Source of the DNA: CAYMOV01 sp964392085
Lineage (GTDB): Bacteria; Oederibacteriota; Muellerivitia; Muellerivitales; Muellerivitaceae
Direction of reading: 5' to 3'
NCBI GenBank assembly: GCA_964392085.1
Contig: CAYMOV010000025.1
Coordinates: forward strand, 1 to 30,989
DNA length: 30,989 nucleotides
This document shows positions 1-7,949 of the stretch, one piece after another. Every line of letters begins with the position of its first letter. The first letter of the stretch is position 1. Made by a program: the position numbers and the translations under genes. Under the pieces are notes generated by a model. It ran no database searches. It saw nothing but the letters and a program-made list of their open reading frames with translations, and was not told where the DNA came from.

Positions 1-1684
1 CCTTGGCCTGGGATTGTTGCCCGGTCATTTTCTTGATGTAGTCGTTGGCCTTTTCATTGTTGGGGTCCAGCGCCAGGACGTCGTTGAACTTTTCCTGGGA
101 TCCCTTCTGGTTCCCGCCTTCGAAGAGGGCCTGGCCGTCCTTCAGCAGTTCCTCAATCTTGACCGACCGGTGCACCCGGGCGCCGTCCAGGCGTTGCTTG
201 GCTTCCCCATTCCCCGGATCCACGAAAACCGCCCGGGAAAAGGCTTGCACGGCGTCCCGCAGTTTCCCGACTTTTTCCGACCGGTCCCCGGAGGATAGTG
301 CCTTCTCGAACTCCGATTTTTGGGTGGTTTGGGTCTTGTGGAGCTTCAACTTCACCGAGGCGCTTTGGGGCGTAGTCCGGAGGGCCTGCTGGTATTTCTC
401 AATGGCGCGGCTGTAGTCCCCACTGGCGAGGTAGTCATCGCCCTGGCCGACCAGGGAGGAGACTTTGACCTTGGAGGTCAGTTTCAAGCGCTTGATGGCT
501 TCATTCACGTCTTTGGAGTTGGGGTCCATCGCCAGGGCCGAATTCCATTGGCCGAGGGCCTGCTGGGTGTTCCCGGCCCTCGCGGCGGACCGGCCCGACT
601 CATAGAGTCTCCCCACCTCCACCGACAACTTCTTCTCGGCGTCCGCGATGAATGCCTTGGCCTCGGCATGGTCGGGCTGGTAGTCCAGGACCCGTTTCCA
701 CTCGGAGATGGCCCGGCTGTACTCGCTGTTCACGAGGAAGGAGCTTCCCTTTTCCAGGTGAGAATTGATGGCCGCGTCGATGGCCTGGGCCTGGCCCAGG
801 GCCGCGTTGCTGTCACTGGGGTTCTTGGCGAAGGCCTTGGCGAACGATGAGGCGGCGTCGTCAAAACTGTTGTTGTCGAGGTCCGCGACGCCTAGGTTGT
901 AGAGGACGTCGGCGTCATTGGGATTGTACTGGAGGGATTGGCCGTAGCTTTCGATGGCGGCTTGGAGCGCCCCGGATCGGTAAAAGGAGAATCCGAGATA
1001 CTTATAGACCCTCGCCTTCTCCTGCGGATCGGCGTCCTTCTTCATGCTCGCCGTGGACTTCTTCCATGCCTCGGCGGCCTTTCCGAAATCCCCCGTTTGG
1101 AAATTGGCTACCCCCAGGTTGTTGAGGGCCTCAAAATTCTTGGGGTCCAACGCCAAGACCTTTTGGAGCGCCGTAAGGGCCTCGGGGAACCGTTTCTGCT
1201 CCACGAAAATCTTGGCCAGGTTCAGGTTTCCGTTGACCTGGGCGTCCTTCTGGGGGAATTGGGAGATGTAATCCCCCAGGGCCTTCTCCGCCTTCCCGAA
1301 GTCCTTCATCTTGATGTAGGTCACCCCCAACAACTGGGCCGCGTTGACGTTCTTGGGGTTATCCCTCAGGGTATCCGAGAAACCCTTGGCGGCCTCCGAG
1401 AAATTCCCTTGGTTGTATGCCAGGAAAGCCTTGGTGAACTCGTACATCTCCTTGGCTTGCAGGTCCTTGGAGTTGAGCTTGGAGGCCCTCTCGAACTCAG
1501 GAAGGGCCACCTCATATTGGCCCCGGTTGAAGTACTCCAGGCCCAGGTTGAAATGGTTATCCGAGACATTCGGGTTGGCTTGGACCGCCGACTGGAGGGC
1601 CTTGAGTTTGGCGTCCTGGGCCAATGCCGGGAGCGCGCTGAGTGACCCCAAAAGGAAGGCGAGTAGGAACGTCAAACGTTTCAT
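1..1684 (-). CDS. Secreted TPR-repeat protein, C-terminus cut by window edge
   Basis: The frame is open from the ATG at 1684 to the left edge (561 codons, no stop), so the C-terminus is missing. The N-terminus is a clear signal peptide (MKRLTFLLAFLLGSLSALPALA, with cleavage expected after ALA). The rest is a run of tetratricopeptide repeats with typical units such as 'NNLGVANFQTGDFGKAAEAWKK' and 'YNLGVADLDNNSFDDAASSFAKA', so it is an alpha-solenoid acting outside the inner membrane, probably as a periplasmic scaffold. The start is supported by AAGGGGA a few bases upstream. It lies 145 bp downstream of the TPR/propeller lipoprotein on the same strand and could be co-transcribed with it. Partner and precise role are unknown; TPR architecture shows protein-protein interaction only. 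Confidence 0.85.
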   Translation of the reverse strand, partial: MKRLTFLLAFLLGSLSALPALAQDAKLKALQSAVQANPNVSDNHFNLGLEYFNRGQYEVALPEFERASKLNSKDLQAKEMYEFTKAFLAYNQGNFSEAAKGFSDTLRDNPKNVNAAQLLGVTYIKMKDFGKAEKALGDYISQFPQKDAQVNGNLNLAKIFVEQKRFPEALTALQKVLALDPKNFEALNNLGVANFQTGDFGKAAEAWKKSTASMKKDADPQEKARVYKYLGFSFYRSGALQAAIESYGQSLQYNPNDADVLYNLGVADLDNNSFDDAASSFAKAFAKNPSDSNAALGQAQAIDAAINSHLEKGSSFLVNSEYSRAISEWKRVLDYQPDHAEAKAFIADAEKKLSVEVGRLYESGRSAARAGNTQQALGQWNSALAMDPNSKDVNEAIKRLKLTSKVKVSSLVGQGDDYLASGDYSRAIEKYQQALRTTPQSASVKLKLHKTQTTQKSEFEKALSSGDRSEKVGKLRDAVQAFSRAVFVDPGNGEAKQRLDGARVHRSVKIEELLKDGQALFEGGNQKGSQEKFNDVLALDPNNEKANDYIKKMTGQQSQAK

Positions 1685-1706
1685 GTGAAATCCCCTTGGG
1701 TGTTTT

Positions 1707-1724
1707 TGGGGGAGCGGTCCCCCA
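1707..1724 (-). other. Leader hairpin upstream of the TPR gene
   Basis: A perfect 6-bp stem (TGGGGG/CCCCCA) with a 6-nt loop sits 22 bp upstream of the start codon of the TPR gene. No T-run follows it on the minus strand, so it is not an intrinsic terminator. It may stabilise or modulate the mRNA leader, or be chance in GC-rich DNA. Confidence 0.3.
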
Positions 1725-1829
1725 GCGTTCAACCGACGGTTCGTATTTAACCGCGGTTCGCGTTTCTCATGGTCTGAATGCCGCGACAGTTTAATGCATC
1801 CCACAACCGCGGAAAAGCCCGCCCGTCGA

Positions 1830-3047
1830 TCAGGGAACTGAGGCCTGGGCGTCCAAAACCAGCAACTGGTCCGTTTCCTGGCCCCCGGGCCCGACCCCAG
1901 CGTACCGGATCATCGACCCATCCCCGGCCCATGCGATCTTCGCCTCCGGAGCGACCGGATATTGGGTCTTCAACTTGGTCTTATTGGTGCCGTTGGCGTT
2001 GATCAGCCAGAGGCTCTTGGCGTACACAAAGGCGATTTTAGTCCCGGTGGCGTCGAAAACCGGGTAGTGACCCAAGGACCCATCCCGGGCGTAATAGAGG
2101 TTCTGGACTTGCCGGTTCTTGGCGTTGGCCAGGTCCAGTTTTTGGACGGTTCCGACGGACCTGAAATACACCAAGCGAGATCCCTTAGGGGACCAAGCCG
2201 GAACCGCGATCCCGCCGGAGGGCCTGACCAAATGGTACGTGATGGCGGCTCCTCCCTTGACCATGCCCAAATAGAGGAAGTCCAACTTCCCCTGTCGTTT
2301 CCGGAGCGCGCGGTAGGCGTTGTCGGGCGAGGACCAAGTGGAGACTTGGACCGGCGTTGGGGTGCTTCCGCCTGCCTCCGCGGGAAAATCCTGGACCAAA
2401 CTGGGGTTGAAGGGGATTTCCTTCACGACGAAGACCTGGTCCGCGTCGGCTCCCTGGAGCCGGTTGCCCCGCTCCACCCGGTCCACCAAAAACTCAGCCT
2501 GGGCCCTGGCGTCAGGCGCCACGAAGGGTTCGGGATAGGTCTGGAGGATGGCCCGGGCCGCCTGGGCCGCGTCCTTGAAGTCCTTCTGGGTGAAAAGGTT
2601 CGTCGCGTCCTTCAATTTGGCGTCCACCAAAGTCTTGATGGCCTGTCGGATATCGGGTTCCCCCAGGTATTGGGTCAGGGCCTTCTCGAAGCAATCCAGG
2701 GACTGGGCCGGATCCTTCAGTCGGTCCCGGTACAGGGCCCCCAGCGCGAGGTAGGCCTGGATCGCCTCCGGGGTTTGGGCGAACTTGTCGGTGATTTCCC
2801 GGTATTGGGAGGCGGCGCGGGGATAATCGCCCAGGCTTTCCTCGCAATGCGCCATGCGGAGGTGGACCTCGGCCGCCAAGGGGGATTGGGGAACCGCGGT
2901 CAGGTAGGCCTCATAGGCCGCCACGGCTTCCGCGTATTGGCCGTTTTGCTCCAGGGTCCAAGCCCCATCCCAGGTCGGGGCCTTTTGACAAGCCATCGCC
3001 AGGAGGGCCAACCCCAGGATCGCCCATGCCGTCCTATGGAATTTCAT
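1830..3047 (-). CDS. TPR plus PD40/TolB-like beta-propeller lipoprotein (PorE-like N-terminal half)
   Basis: 405 aa from the ATG at 3047, preceded by GGGGAG. An upstream in-frame ATG at 3086 overlaps the previous stop but would bury the signal peptide, so I reject it. The N-terminus (MKFHRTAWAILGLALLAMAC) ends in a lipobox, giving an acylated cysteine at about residue 20. Residues ~25-190 hold TPR units ('YAEAVAAYEAYLTAVPQSPLAAEVHLRMA' type). Residues ~270-400 carry PD40/TolB-like propeller strands such as 'PAWSPKGSRLVYFRS' and 'FDATGTKIAFVYAKSLWLI'. TPR followed by propeller in a lipoprotein is the order seen at the N-terminus of PorE of the type IX secretion system; the OmpA domain of PorE is absent here but is present in the gene just upstream. 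It is probably anchored to the periplasmic face of the outer membrane. The PorE resemblance is architectural only. Confidence 0.85.
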   Translation of the reverse strand: MKFHRTAWAILGLALLAMACQKAPTWDGAWTLEQNGQYAEAVAAYEAYLTAVPQSPLAAEVHLRMAHCEESLGDYPRAASQYREITDKFAQTPEAIQAYLALGALYRDRLKDPAQSLDCFEKALTQYLGEPDIRQAIKTLVDAKLKDATNLFTQKDFKDAAQAARAILQTYPEPFVAPDARAQAEFLVDRVERGNRLQGADADQVFVVKEIPFNPSLVQDFPAEAGGSTPTPVQVSTWSSPDNAYRALRKRQGKLDFLYLGMVKGGAAITYHLVRPSGGIAVPAWSPKGSRLVYFRSVGTVQKLDLANAKNRQVQNLYYARDGSLGHYPVFDATGTKIAFVYAKSLWLINANGTNKTKLKTQYPVAPEAKIAWAGDGSMIRYAGVGPGGQETDQLLVLDAQASVP

Positions 3048-3082
3048 TTTCACTCCCCAGCCGATTTTTGGCCCGCGCCCGG

Positions 3083-4861
3083 TCACTTCGTGAAGAGGAC
3101 GATGTCGACCCGGCGGTTTTTGGCCCTCGAGCTTTCCAGGGGCCGGTTGTCCATGGGGGCCGAGCTTCCATGTCCACGGGAATACAACTGGGCCGGCTCC
3201 ACCTTGCCCACCTCCACCAAATACCGAAGGACGGTATCCGCCCGCAGTTGGGACAACTGGACTTCGGCCTTTTCCGGCCCCTCATCGTAGGCGTGTCCCT
3301 CGATGTAAACCTTGGCCCCCGGGTATTTGCGGATCAGTTTCGCCACCTCATCCAGGTAATTCCGGTAGCCGGGCTTCAGCTCCGAGGACCGCGCGGCGAA
3401 CGGCAGGCTGGGAAGCTTGACCGCGCCCATGTCCCCGATGGGTTGGAGCGTGGCGGGCAGTTCCGGGACCGTTTCCGTGGGGGCCGGCAGGGGCACGCCC
3501 GAGACGAGGGAGGCCAGGAGCTCGGGGTTGGCCGTGAGGGACCGTTGGTCCATTCCCCGCATGGCCAGGTCCGAGGAGTTGATCTTGAAAAGGGGTTCGC
3601 TCGCGATGACCTGCTGGCCGCGCTTGTCGATCGTCCTCAGGTTGTAGTTCGTGAAGATGCCGCCGGTCACCAGATTTCCCTGGTCGTCCTTGCCGTCCCA
3701 GACTAGGGACTTCGGCGGCACGCCCTTGCCCGCGTACCGGCGCACGATATTCCCCTTCGCGTCGGTGATGTCGAGCGCCCAATTCTTGATGTCGGTCCGG
3801 GCCTCGGGCTTCAGGTCGAAGGTGGCGGTCTTCACGGAGCCGGTCTTGGCGTCCTCCAACTGGGATTTCACGTCGACCTGGACCTGCTGGGTCGCCTCTT
3901 CCGGGGCCTCGGGTTTCTTGCCGCCGTACCGATAGGTCATGGAAAAGCGCTGGGTGTTGCCGAGGAACCCGTAGGGGACGAAGGCGTAATCGAATTGGAG
4001 CGACGAGAACCTCACGCCGGTCCCGAAAGAGCTTCCCACAGAGCCCCCCAAATCCCGGGTCAGGCTGTTGGATTGGTAGCCGGCCCTGAAGGCGATGGCC
4101 AGGTTTGGGTTCCCCACCCAAACCTCGGTTCCAGCCATGAAGACCGGGTCCGTGTCGATGGCCTTGCGTACTTCGACCGAGAGGGTCGGCTGGATCTTTT
4201 TTCCCTGGAGGAAACGAGCCGCCAACCCGGCCCGGTAGGTGGCGGGGAGCTTTTCCCGAACGGAGTCCTGCCCGAAACCGTTGATTTGTCCCACATTCTG
4301 GGCTGAGAGCCCCAAGGTCAGGAGGCGGTCCTTGAGGTAGATGAGGATTCCCGCGTCGAGCCCGAACCCGGTGGCATGGTCGCTCTGGAGCGAACTCCGG
4401 ATGAACTTGCCCCCCACCCCCACGGATAGGTTGGAACCGAATTCCCGGGCAACCCCTGCGCTGAAGAGAAAATCCGAGGCCTGCCCCAGGACGGCGGAAG
4501 GATCGTTGGTGGAATTGAACGCCGGCGTGTGGTTGAGGGCCGCGCTGAGACCCAAGGTCGTCCCAGGCCTCAGGGGAACTGCGGCCCCGAAGAACTCATA
4601 GTTGAGGCTTTCGAAGAGGGAGGTGTGGAGAAGGTTGAACTCGGGGAGCCGGAGTTGGGCCAGCCCCGCGGTGTTCCATTCGGAGGCGGTCGCGTCGTCC
4701 GCCACCGCGGTGAATGCCTCACCCATGGCGGCGGCCCGGACACCCACGGGAATTTCAAGGAATTGTGCGCCGGTACTGGAAACACCGGACGCGAATATGA
4801 GCGCTGGCCAAACGGTGTTCAACACCGCGACAAGCGCCGTGATTTTAAGGAAACGGGTCAT
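3083..4861 (-). CDS. PorV/UPF0164-like outer-membrane barrel fused to FlgD-like Ig and OmpA domains
   Basis: 592 aa with an N-terminal signal peptide (cleavage near FASG). Residues ~25-315 are a PorV/PorQ (UPF0164)-type barrel: the mature N-terminus 'GAQFLEIPVGVRAAAMGEAF' followed by 'AVADDATASEWNTAGLAQL' is the family signature (small residues, MG.A, DD, NPAGL-like). Residues ~340-430 resemble the FlgD Ig-like fold ('WDGKDDQGNLVTGGIF'). Residues ~480-592 are an OmpA-family peptidoglycan-binding domain ('VYIEGHAYDEGPEKAEVQLS' and the terminal 'AKNRRVDIVLF'); GHAYDEG differs from the usual GHTDxxG by one extra residue. PorV acts in type IX secretion in Bacteroidota, but relatives occur in many phyla without it. 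It lies 35 bp upstream of the TPR/propeller lipoprotein and likely shares its transcript. Confidence 0.9.
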   Translation of the reverse strand: MTRFLKITALVAVLNTVWPALIFASGVSSTGAQFLEIPVGVRAAAMGEAFTAVADDATASEWNTAGLAQLRLPEFNLLHTSLFESLNYEFFGAAVPLRPGTTLGLSAALNHTPAFNSTNDPSAVLGQASDFLFSAGVAREFGSNLSVGVGGKFIRSSLQSDHATGFGLDAGILIYLKDRLLTLGLSAQNVGQINGFGQDSVREKLPATYRAGLAARFLQGKKIQPTLSVEVRKAIDTDPVFMAGTEVWVGNPNLAIAFRAGYQSNSLTRDLGGSVGSSFGTGVRFSSLQFDYAFVPYGFLGNTQRFSMTYRYGGKKPEAPEEATQQVQVDVKSQLEDAKTGSVKTATFDLKPEARTDIKNWALDITDAKGNIVRRYAGKGVPPKSLVWDGKDDQGNLVTGGIFTNYNLRTIDKRGQQVIASEPLFKINSSDLAMRGMDQRSLTANPELLASLVSGVPLPAPTETVPELPATLQPIGDMGAVKLPSLPFAARSSELKPGYRNYLDEVAKLIRKYPGAKVYIEGHAYDEGPEKAEVQLSQLRADTVLRYLVEVGKVEPAQLYSRGHGSSAPMDNRPLESSRAKNRRVDIVLFTK

Positions 4862-4895
4862 TCAAAACCCTTGGTTAAACGTGATAAACGCGAAA

Positions 4896-4926
4896 ATTAT
4901 AACACGACCCCAAAGGGCCTGGTCAA
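4896..4926 (-). promoter_or_regulatory. Putative sigma70 promoter of the PorV-like gene
   Basis: On the minus strand a TTGACC -35 (4921-4926) and a perfect TATAAT -10 (4896-4901) are separated by 19 bp, longer than the ideal 17. The predicted start site is near 4889, giving a leader of about 28 nt. Confidence 0.5.
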
Positions 4927-5063
4927 AGGAATGCGGGGTTTTAAAGGGTTTTGCTTCCGGTAAATGGGGCGAATGACGATGGGACGCCCATTCCCCCCAG
5001 ATAAAAGGGGAAAGAGCTAGCCAGCCTGATGGACAGTTGTCCCGGAACATCCCCTCGCGCCCT

Positions 5064-5139
5064 TGGTGAGTCGGCCGGGGATCGAACCCGGGACAGCCAC
5101 ATTAAAAGTGTGGTGCTCTACCAGCTGAGCTACCGACTC
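5064..5139 (-). tRNA. tRNA-Lys (anticodon UUU)
   Basis: A complete 76-nt cloverleaf: acceptor stem GAGTCGG/CCGACTC, D-arm GCTCAGCTGGTAGAGC, anticodon stem CCACA/TGTGG around loop CTTTTAA (anticodon TTT at 5104-5106), and T-arm CCGGGTTCGATCCCCGG. Discriminator A is followed by a genomically encoded CCA (5064-5066). It starts 30 bp downstream of the purA stop on the same strand, so it may be processed from a purA read-through transcript; I see no separate promoter in the 30-bp gap. Confidence 0.97.
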
Positions 5140-5169
5140 ACCCAAGGCGCGTTGGATCAGGCTTACCGT

Positions 5170-6462
5170 TTAAGACCTGCTGAAGATCTGGGACCGGTCG
5201 GGACCCACGGACACCCACCGGATCGGGACGCCCACGAATTTCTCCATGAACTCCAGGTATCGGCGGGCATTGACCGGCATTTCCCTCATGGACCCGGCCC
5301 GGGTCAGGTCCTCTCCCCAACCCGGCATTTCCCGGTACACGGGCTTCAATTGGGTGAGCGTCACGCAGGAGGCCGGGAAATCGTTGAGGACCTTCGACCC
5401 CACCTTGTAACCCACGCAAAGCTTCAGGGCGCCCAGTGAACTGAGGACATCCAGCTTGGTCAGGAGGAGCCCCGTGAACCCATTGACCCGGCAGGCGTAT
5501 TTCAGCGCCACCAGGTCCATCCAGCCGCAACGACGGGGCCTGCCCGTGGTCGCGCCGTATTCCTTGCCCCGGTGGCGGACCCGCGCCGCGTCGGACTCGC
5601 CCATCTCAGACGGGAAAGGCCCTTCCCCCACTCGCGTGACGTAGGCCTTGGTGACGCCGTAAATCTCATCCAGCCACTTGGGACCGATCCCCAGCCCGGT
5701 GCAGACCCCGCCGACGGTGGCGGAGGAGGACGTGACATAGGGATAGGTGCCGAAGTCCACGTCTAGGAGCGTTCCCTGGGCCCCCTCGGCCAGGAGGCTC
5801 CTGCCCTTGCGGAGCTGTTCCTCCAAGAAAAGCGAGGTGTCGCGGATCCAAGGCTTGATCCGGCGGGCCGCCGCCAAGTACTGGTCCGCGACCTGATCGG
5901 GCTTGACCGGCGGCACTTTGAAGTATTTCCGCAGCCAGAAGTTCTTTTCCGTGGAAACTTCCCGGATCTTCTGGCGGAAGGCCTTCGGGTCGAAAAGGTC
6001 CCCTACCCGGAGCCCCACCCGGGCCATTTTGTCCATGTAGGCCGGCCCGATGCCGCGGTTCGTGGTCCCGATCTTACCGGACCCCTTTTGGCTTTCCGAA
6101 GCCCCGTCCAGAAGGCGGTGGTAGGGCATCAGGAGCTGGGCGCGGTCCGACACCACCAACTTCCCCTGCACATCCACCCCGCCCTTCTTCAATGAGTCGA
6201 TTTCCCCGAGGAGCGCGATCGGGTCCAACACCACCCCGTTGCCGATGACACAGGTCTTTCCCTTATGGAGGATGCCGGACGGGATCTGGTGGAAAACGAA
6301 CTTCTTCCCTTGGGCCACCACCGTATGCCCCGCGTTACTTCCACCCTGGTACCTCGCCACGAGGTCCACCTGCTCGGTGAGCACGTCGACCATCTTGGCT
6401 TTACCTTCGTCGCCCCATTGGGCTCCGAGGACCACGATATTTTGGGCTTTCGGTTGGGCCAT
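5170..6462 (-). CDS. purA: Adenylosuccinate synthetase
   Basis: 430 aa, the usual family length, starting at the ATG at 6462 behind AGGA; in-frame upstream Met codons are rejected. PurA joins IMP and aspartate using GTP, the first committed step of AMP synthesis, in the cytoplasm. Family motifs are present: GAQWGDEGK near residue 13, the catalytic Asp18 and His46 (NAGHT), 'TTNRGIGPAYMDKMAR', 'EGAQGTLLDVDFGTYPYVT', 'YGATTGRPRRCGWMD', the guanine-recognition 'TKLDVL', and a C-terminal GPDR. One departure: the usual GDEGKGK loop reads GDEGKAK, with Ala22 in place of the glycine matching E. coli Gly17. tRNA-Lys lies immediately downstream. No clear promoter is visible between its start and the terminator at 6566. 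Confidence 0.97.
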   Translation of the reverse strand: MAQPKAQNIVVLGAQWGDEGKAKMVDVLTEQVDLVARYQGGSNAGHTVVAQGKKFVFHQIPSGILHKGKTCVIGNGVVLDPIALLGEIDSLKKGGVDVQGKLVVSDRAQLLMPYHRLLDGASESQKGSGKIGTTNRGIGPAYMDKMARVGLRVGDLFDPKAFRQKIREVSTEKNFWLRKYFKVPPVKPDQVADQYLAAARRIKPWIRDTSLFLEEQLRKGRSLLAEGAQGTLLDVDFGTYPYVTSSSATVGGVCTGLGIGPKWLDEIYGVTKAYVTRVGEGPFPSEMGESDAARVRHRGKEYGATTGRPRRCGWMDLVALKYACRVNGFTGLLLTKLDVLSSLGALKLCVGYKVGSKVLNDFPASCVTLTQLKPVYREMPGWGEDLTRAGSMREMPVNARRYLEFMEKFVGVPIRWVSVGPDRSQIFSRS

Positions 6463-6565
6463 GGCTTTTTTCCTATGTAACGGAATCATCCGCGTCGGGG
6501 TTCCCAAGGGCCCATCGACGACGGGCCGAGACCGGGGAATTTGAAATCCCGGAATGGGGACAGGC

Positions 6566-6598
6566 AAAAAAAAACCCCGCCAGGGGCGGAGCTTTTTT
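6566..6598 (-). terminator. Intrinsic terminator after the VWA gene, T-run on both strands
   Basis: A 7-bp GC stem (CTCCGCC/GGCGGGG with one G-T pair, 6575-6581 and 6585-6591) with a 3-nt loop is followed on the minus strand by nine T. Six T flank it on the plus strand. It separates the VWA gene from purA. Confidence 0.85.
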
Positions 6599-6623
6599 CA
6601 TCATAACAGGGGGATTTGCCCCG

Positions 6624-7946
6624 TCAAGGGGTTCGGACGGCCCTCAGGGTGACTTCCGTTTGGACTCCCGCCTGGACATCCTCCTGCCGCTCATACCATC
6701 GGTCGCCGACTTGGATCCGAAAACGGTAGCTACCGGGAGTCAAGAACAAGCGCCGATCCAGGTGGTAAACCACCTCTGGGACCCCTAAGGCGGGCCAGGT
6801 TTCCACCCTGCATTGCCTGCCGTCGAGGATCTTGCCATCCAGGGAGAGGATCGCCTGCCCCAATTCAACCGCGCCCAGCTTTTGTCCTCCCCATTGGAGT
6901 TCCAACCTTGAATCCACCCGTTCGGGCCCGATCCAAACCCTTGGCGTTTCCGTGGGAACCGGGCTGGGGGTCGGGGTCCAGGGTTGGGGCGGAACCGGGG
7001 GTGTGTCGGGCCGGGAAACCCCGCCGGTGAAGGCCCCATCCCGAGCCACCCAATAGGTCGTCGAACCTTCCCCAAACCAACCCTCATGCTGGATCTGGAG
7101 GCGGACAGTCCGGAGCGAACCGTCGGGGAAGGGGTTGCTGGTGCGGTAGGCGACCTGGTAGCGCCGTTGGATATCCCGGATGATCTCCAGGTAGAGATCC
7201 TGCAGTTCCCCCGCGTCGGTGGCCCAAAAAGCGCGCCCCCCCGTCTTCCCGGCGATCTGGGTCAGGACCCTCCGGTCCACTTGGAAACCCAATCCGATCG
7301 TGAAGACCGTAAGCCTCTCGTCGCGGCACTGGGCCAGGGCCTGGTCCAGGGTGAGGCGGCTTCCCGGTCCAGTGCCCATGGCGTTTTGGTCGTTCCCATC
7401 GGTCATCAGGACCACGACCCTCCGGCGAAACCCCTGGGGAAAGAGGGCCGCCACGGTCCCCAAGGAATCGTAGATCGCGGTCCCCCCATCGGCCTTGGAT
7501 TTTTGGAGCGCCGCCTCGAACAAACGGAAGTTGGAGGTGAAGGGCTGGAGGACCCGGGGATGATCGCTGAAATCCAACAGGGCCGCGCGGTCCTCGGGGT
7601 GGAGGTTCAGGATGAAGGCCCGGACCGCCCCCAAGGATCGCGGGAGGGCCTCCCGCATGCTCCCCGAGGTATCCACCACCAATCCCACATCCACGCCCTC
7701 GGTCTCGGGAACGACCGACAGGCTGGTCTGCTCCACTCCATCCTCGTAGAGGCGGAATTCGGCGGGCTTCAAATCGGTGACGGTCTGGGGACCCCGGAGA
7801 ACCGTGACATGCCCCATCAGTTGGGGAAAGCGGTCGGACCCGAAACGGTCCCATTGGATCTGGAACTCATGGTCGTCGGCCAAGGATCGTGCGGGAATCA
7901 GGGACAGGGCCAACACGACGACCCACCCGGCGCTTTTCCAGGTCAA
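6624..7946 (-). CDS. Secreted VWA-domain protein
   Basis: 440 aa, beginning at a TTG codon (7946) that directly precedes a signal peptide (cleavage near SLADD); there is no ATG or GTG alternative before the mature domain. A von Willebrand A domain spans residues ~85-265 with an intact metal-ion site: DTSGS (Asp92, Ser94, Ser96), Thr156 in GGTAIYDSL and Asp183 in MTDGND. It resembles the VWFA-related secreted proteins of Acidobacteria and other diderms. A Pro/Thr linker (~300-325) leads to a small beta-rich C-terminal domain ('LTPGSYRFRIQVGDRWY'). Such domains bind protein ligands through Mg2+. It lies only 3 bp after the stop of the upstream gene and in the same frame, so translation is probably coupled. 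Ligand unknown. Confidence 0.85.
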   Translation of the reverse strand: MTWKSAGWVVVLALSLIPARSLADDHEFQIQWDRFGSDRFPQLMGHVTVLRGPQTVTDLKPAEFRLYEDGVEQTSLSVVPETEGVDVGLVVDTSGSMREALPRSLGAVRAFILNLHPEDRAALLDFSDHPRVLQPFTSNFRLFEAALQKSKADGGTAIYDSLGTVAALFPQGFRRRVVVLMTDGNDQNAMGTGPGSRLTLDQALAQCRDERLTVFTIGLGFQVDRRVLTQIAGKTGGRAFWATDAGELQDLYLEIIRDIQRRYQVAYRTSNPFPDGSLRTVRLQIQHEGWFGEGSTTYWVARDGAFTGGVSRPDTPPVPPQPWTPTPSPVPTETPRVWIGPERVDSRLELQWGGQKLGAVELGQAILSLDGKILDGRQCRVETWPALGVPEVVYHLDRRLFLTPGSYRFRIQVGDRWYERQEDVQAGVQTEVTLRAVRTP

Positions 7947-7949
7947 GGT

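Noticed and set aside
3083..4861. Evidence of a type IX secretion system
   Set aside because: PorV-like barrels occur widely without it, and none of the secreted proteins here ends in a recognisable type IX sorting domain.
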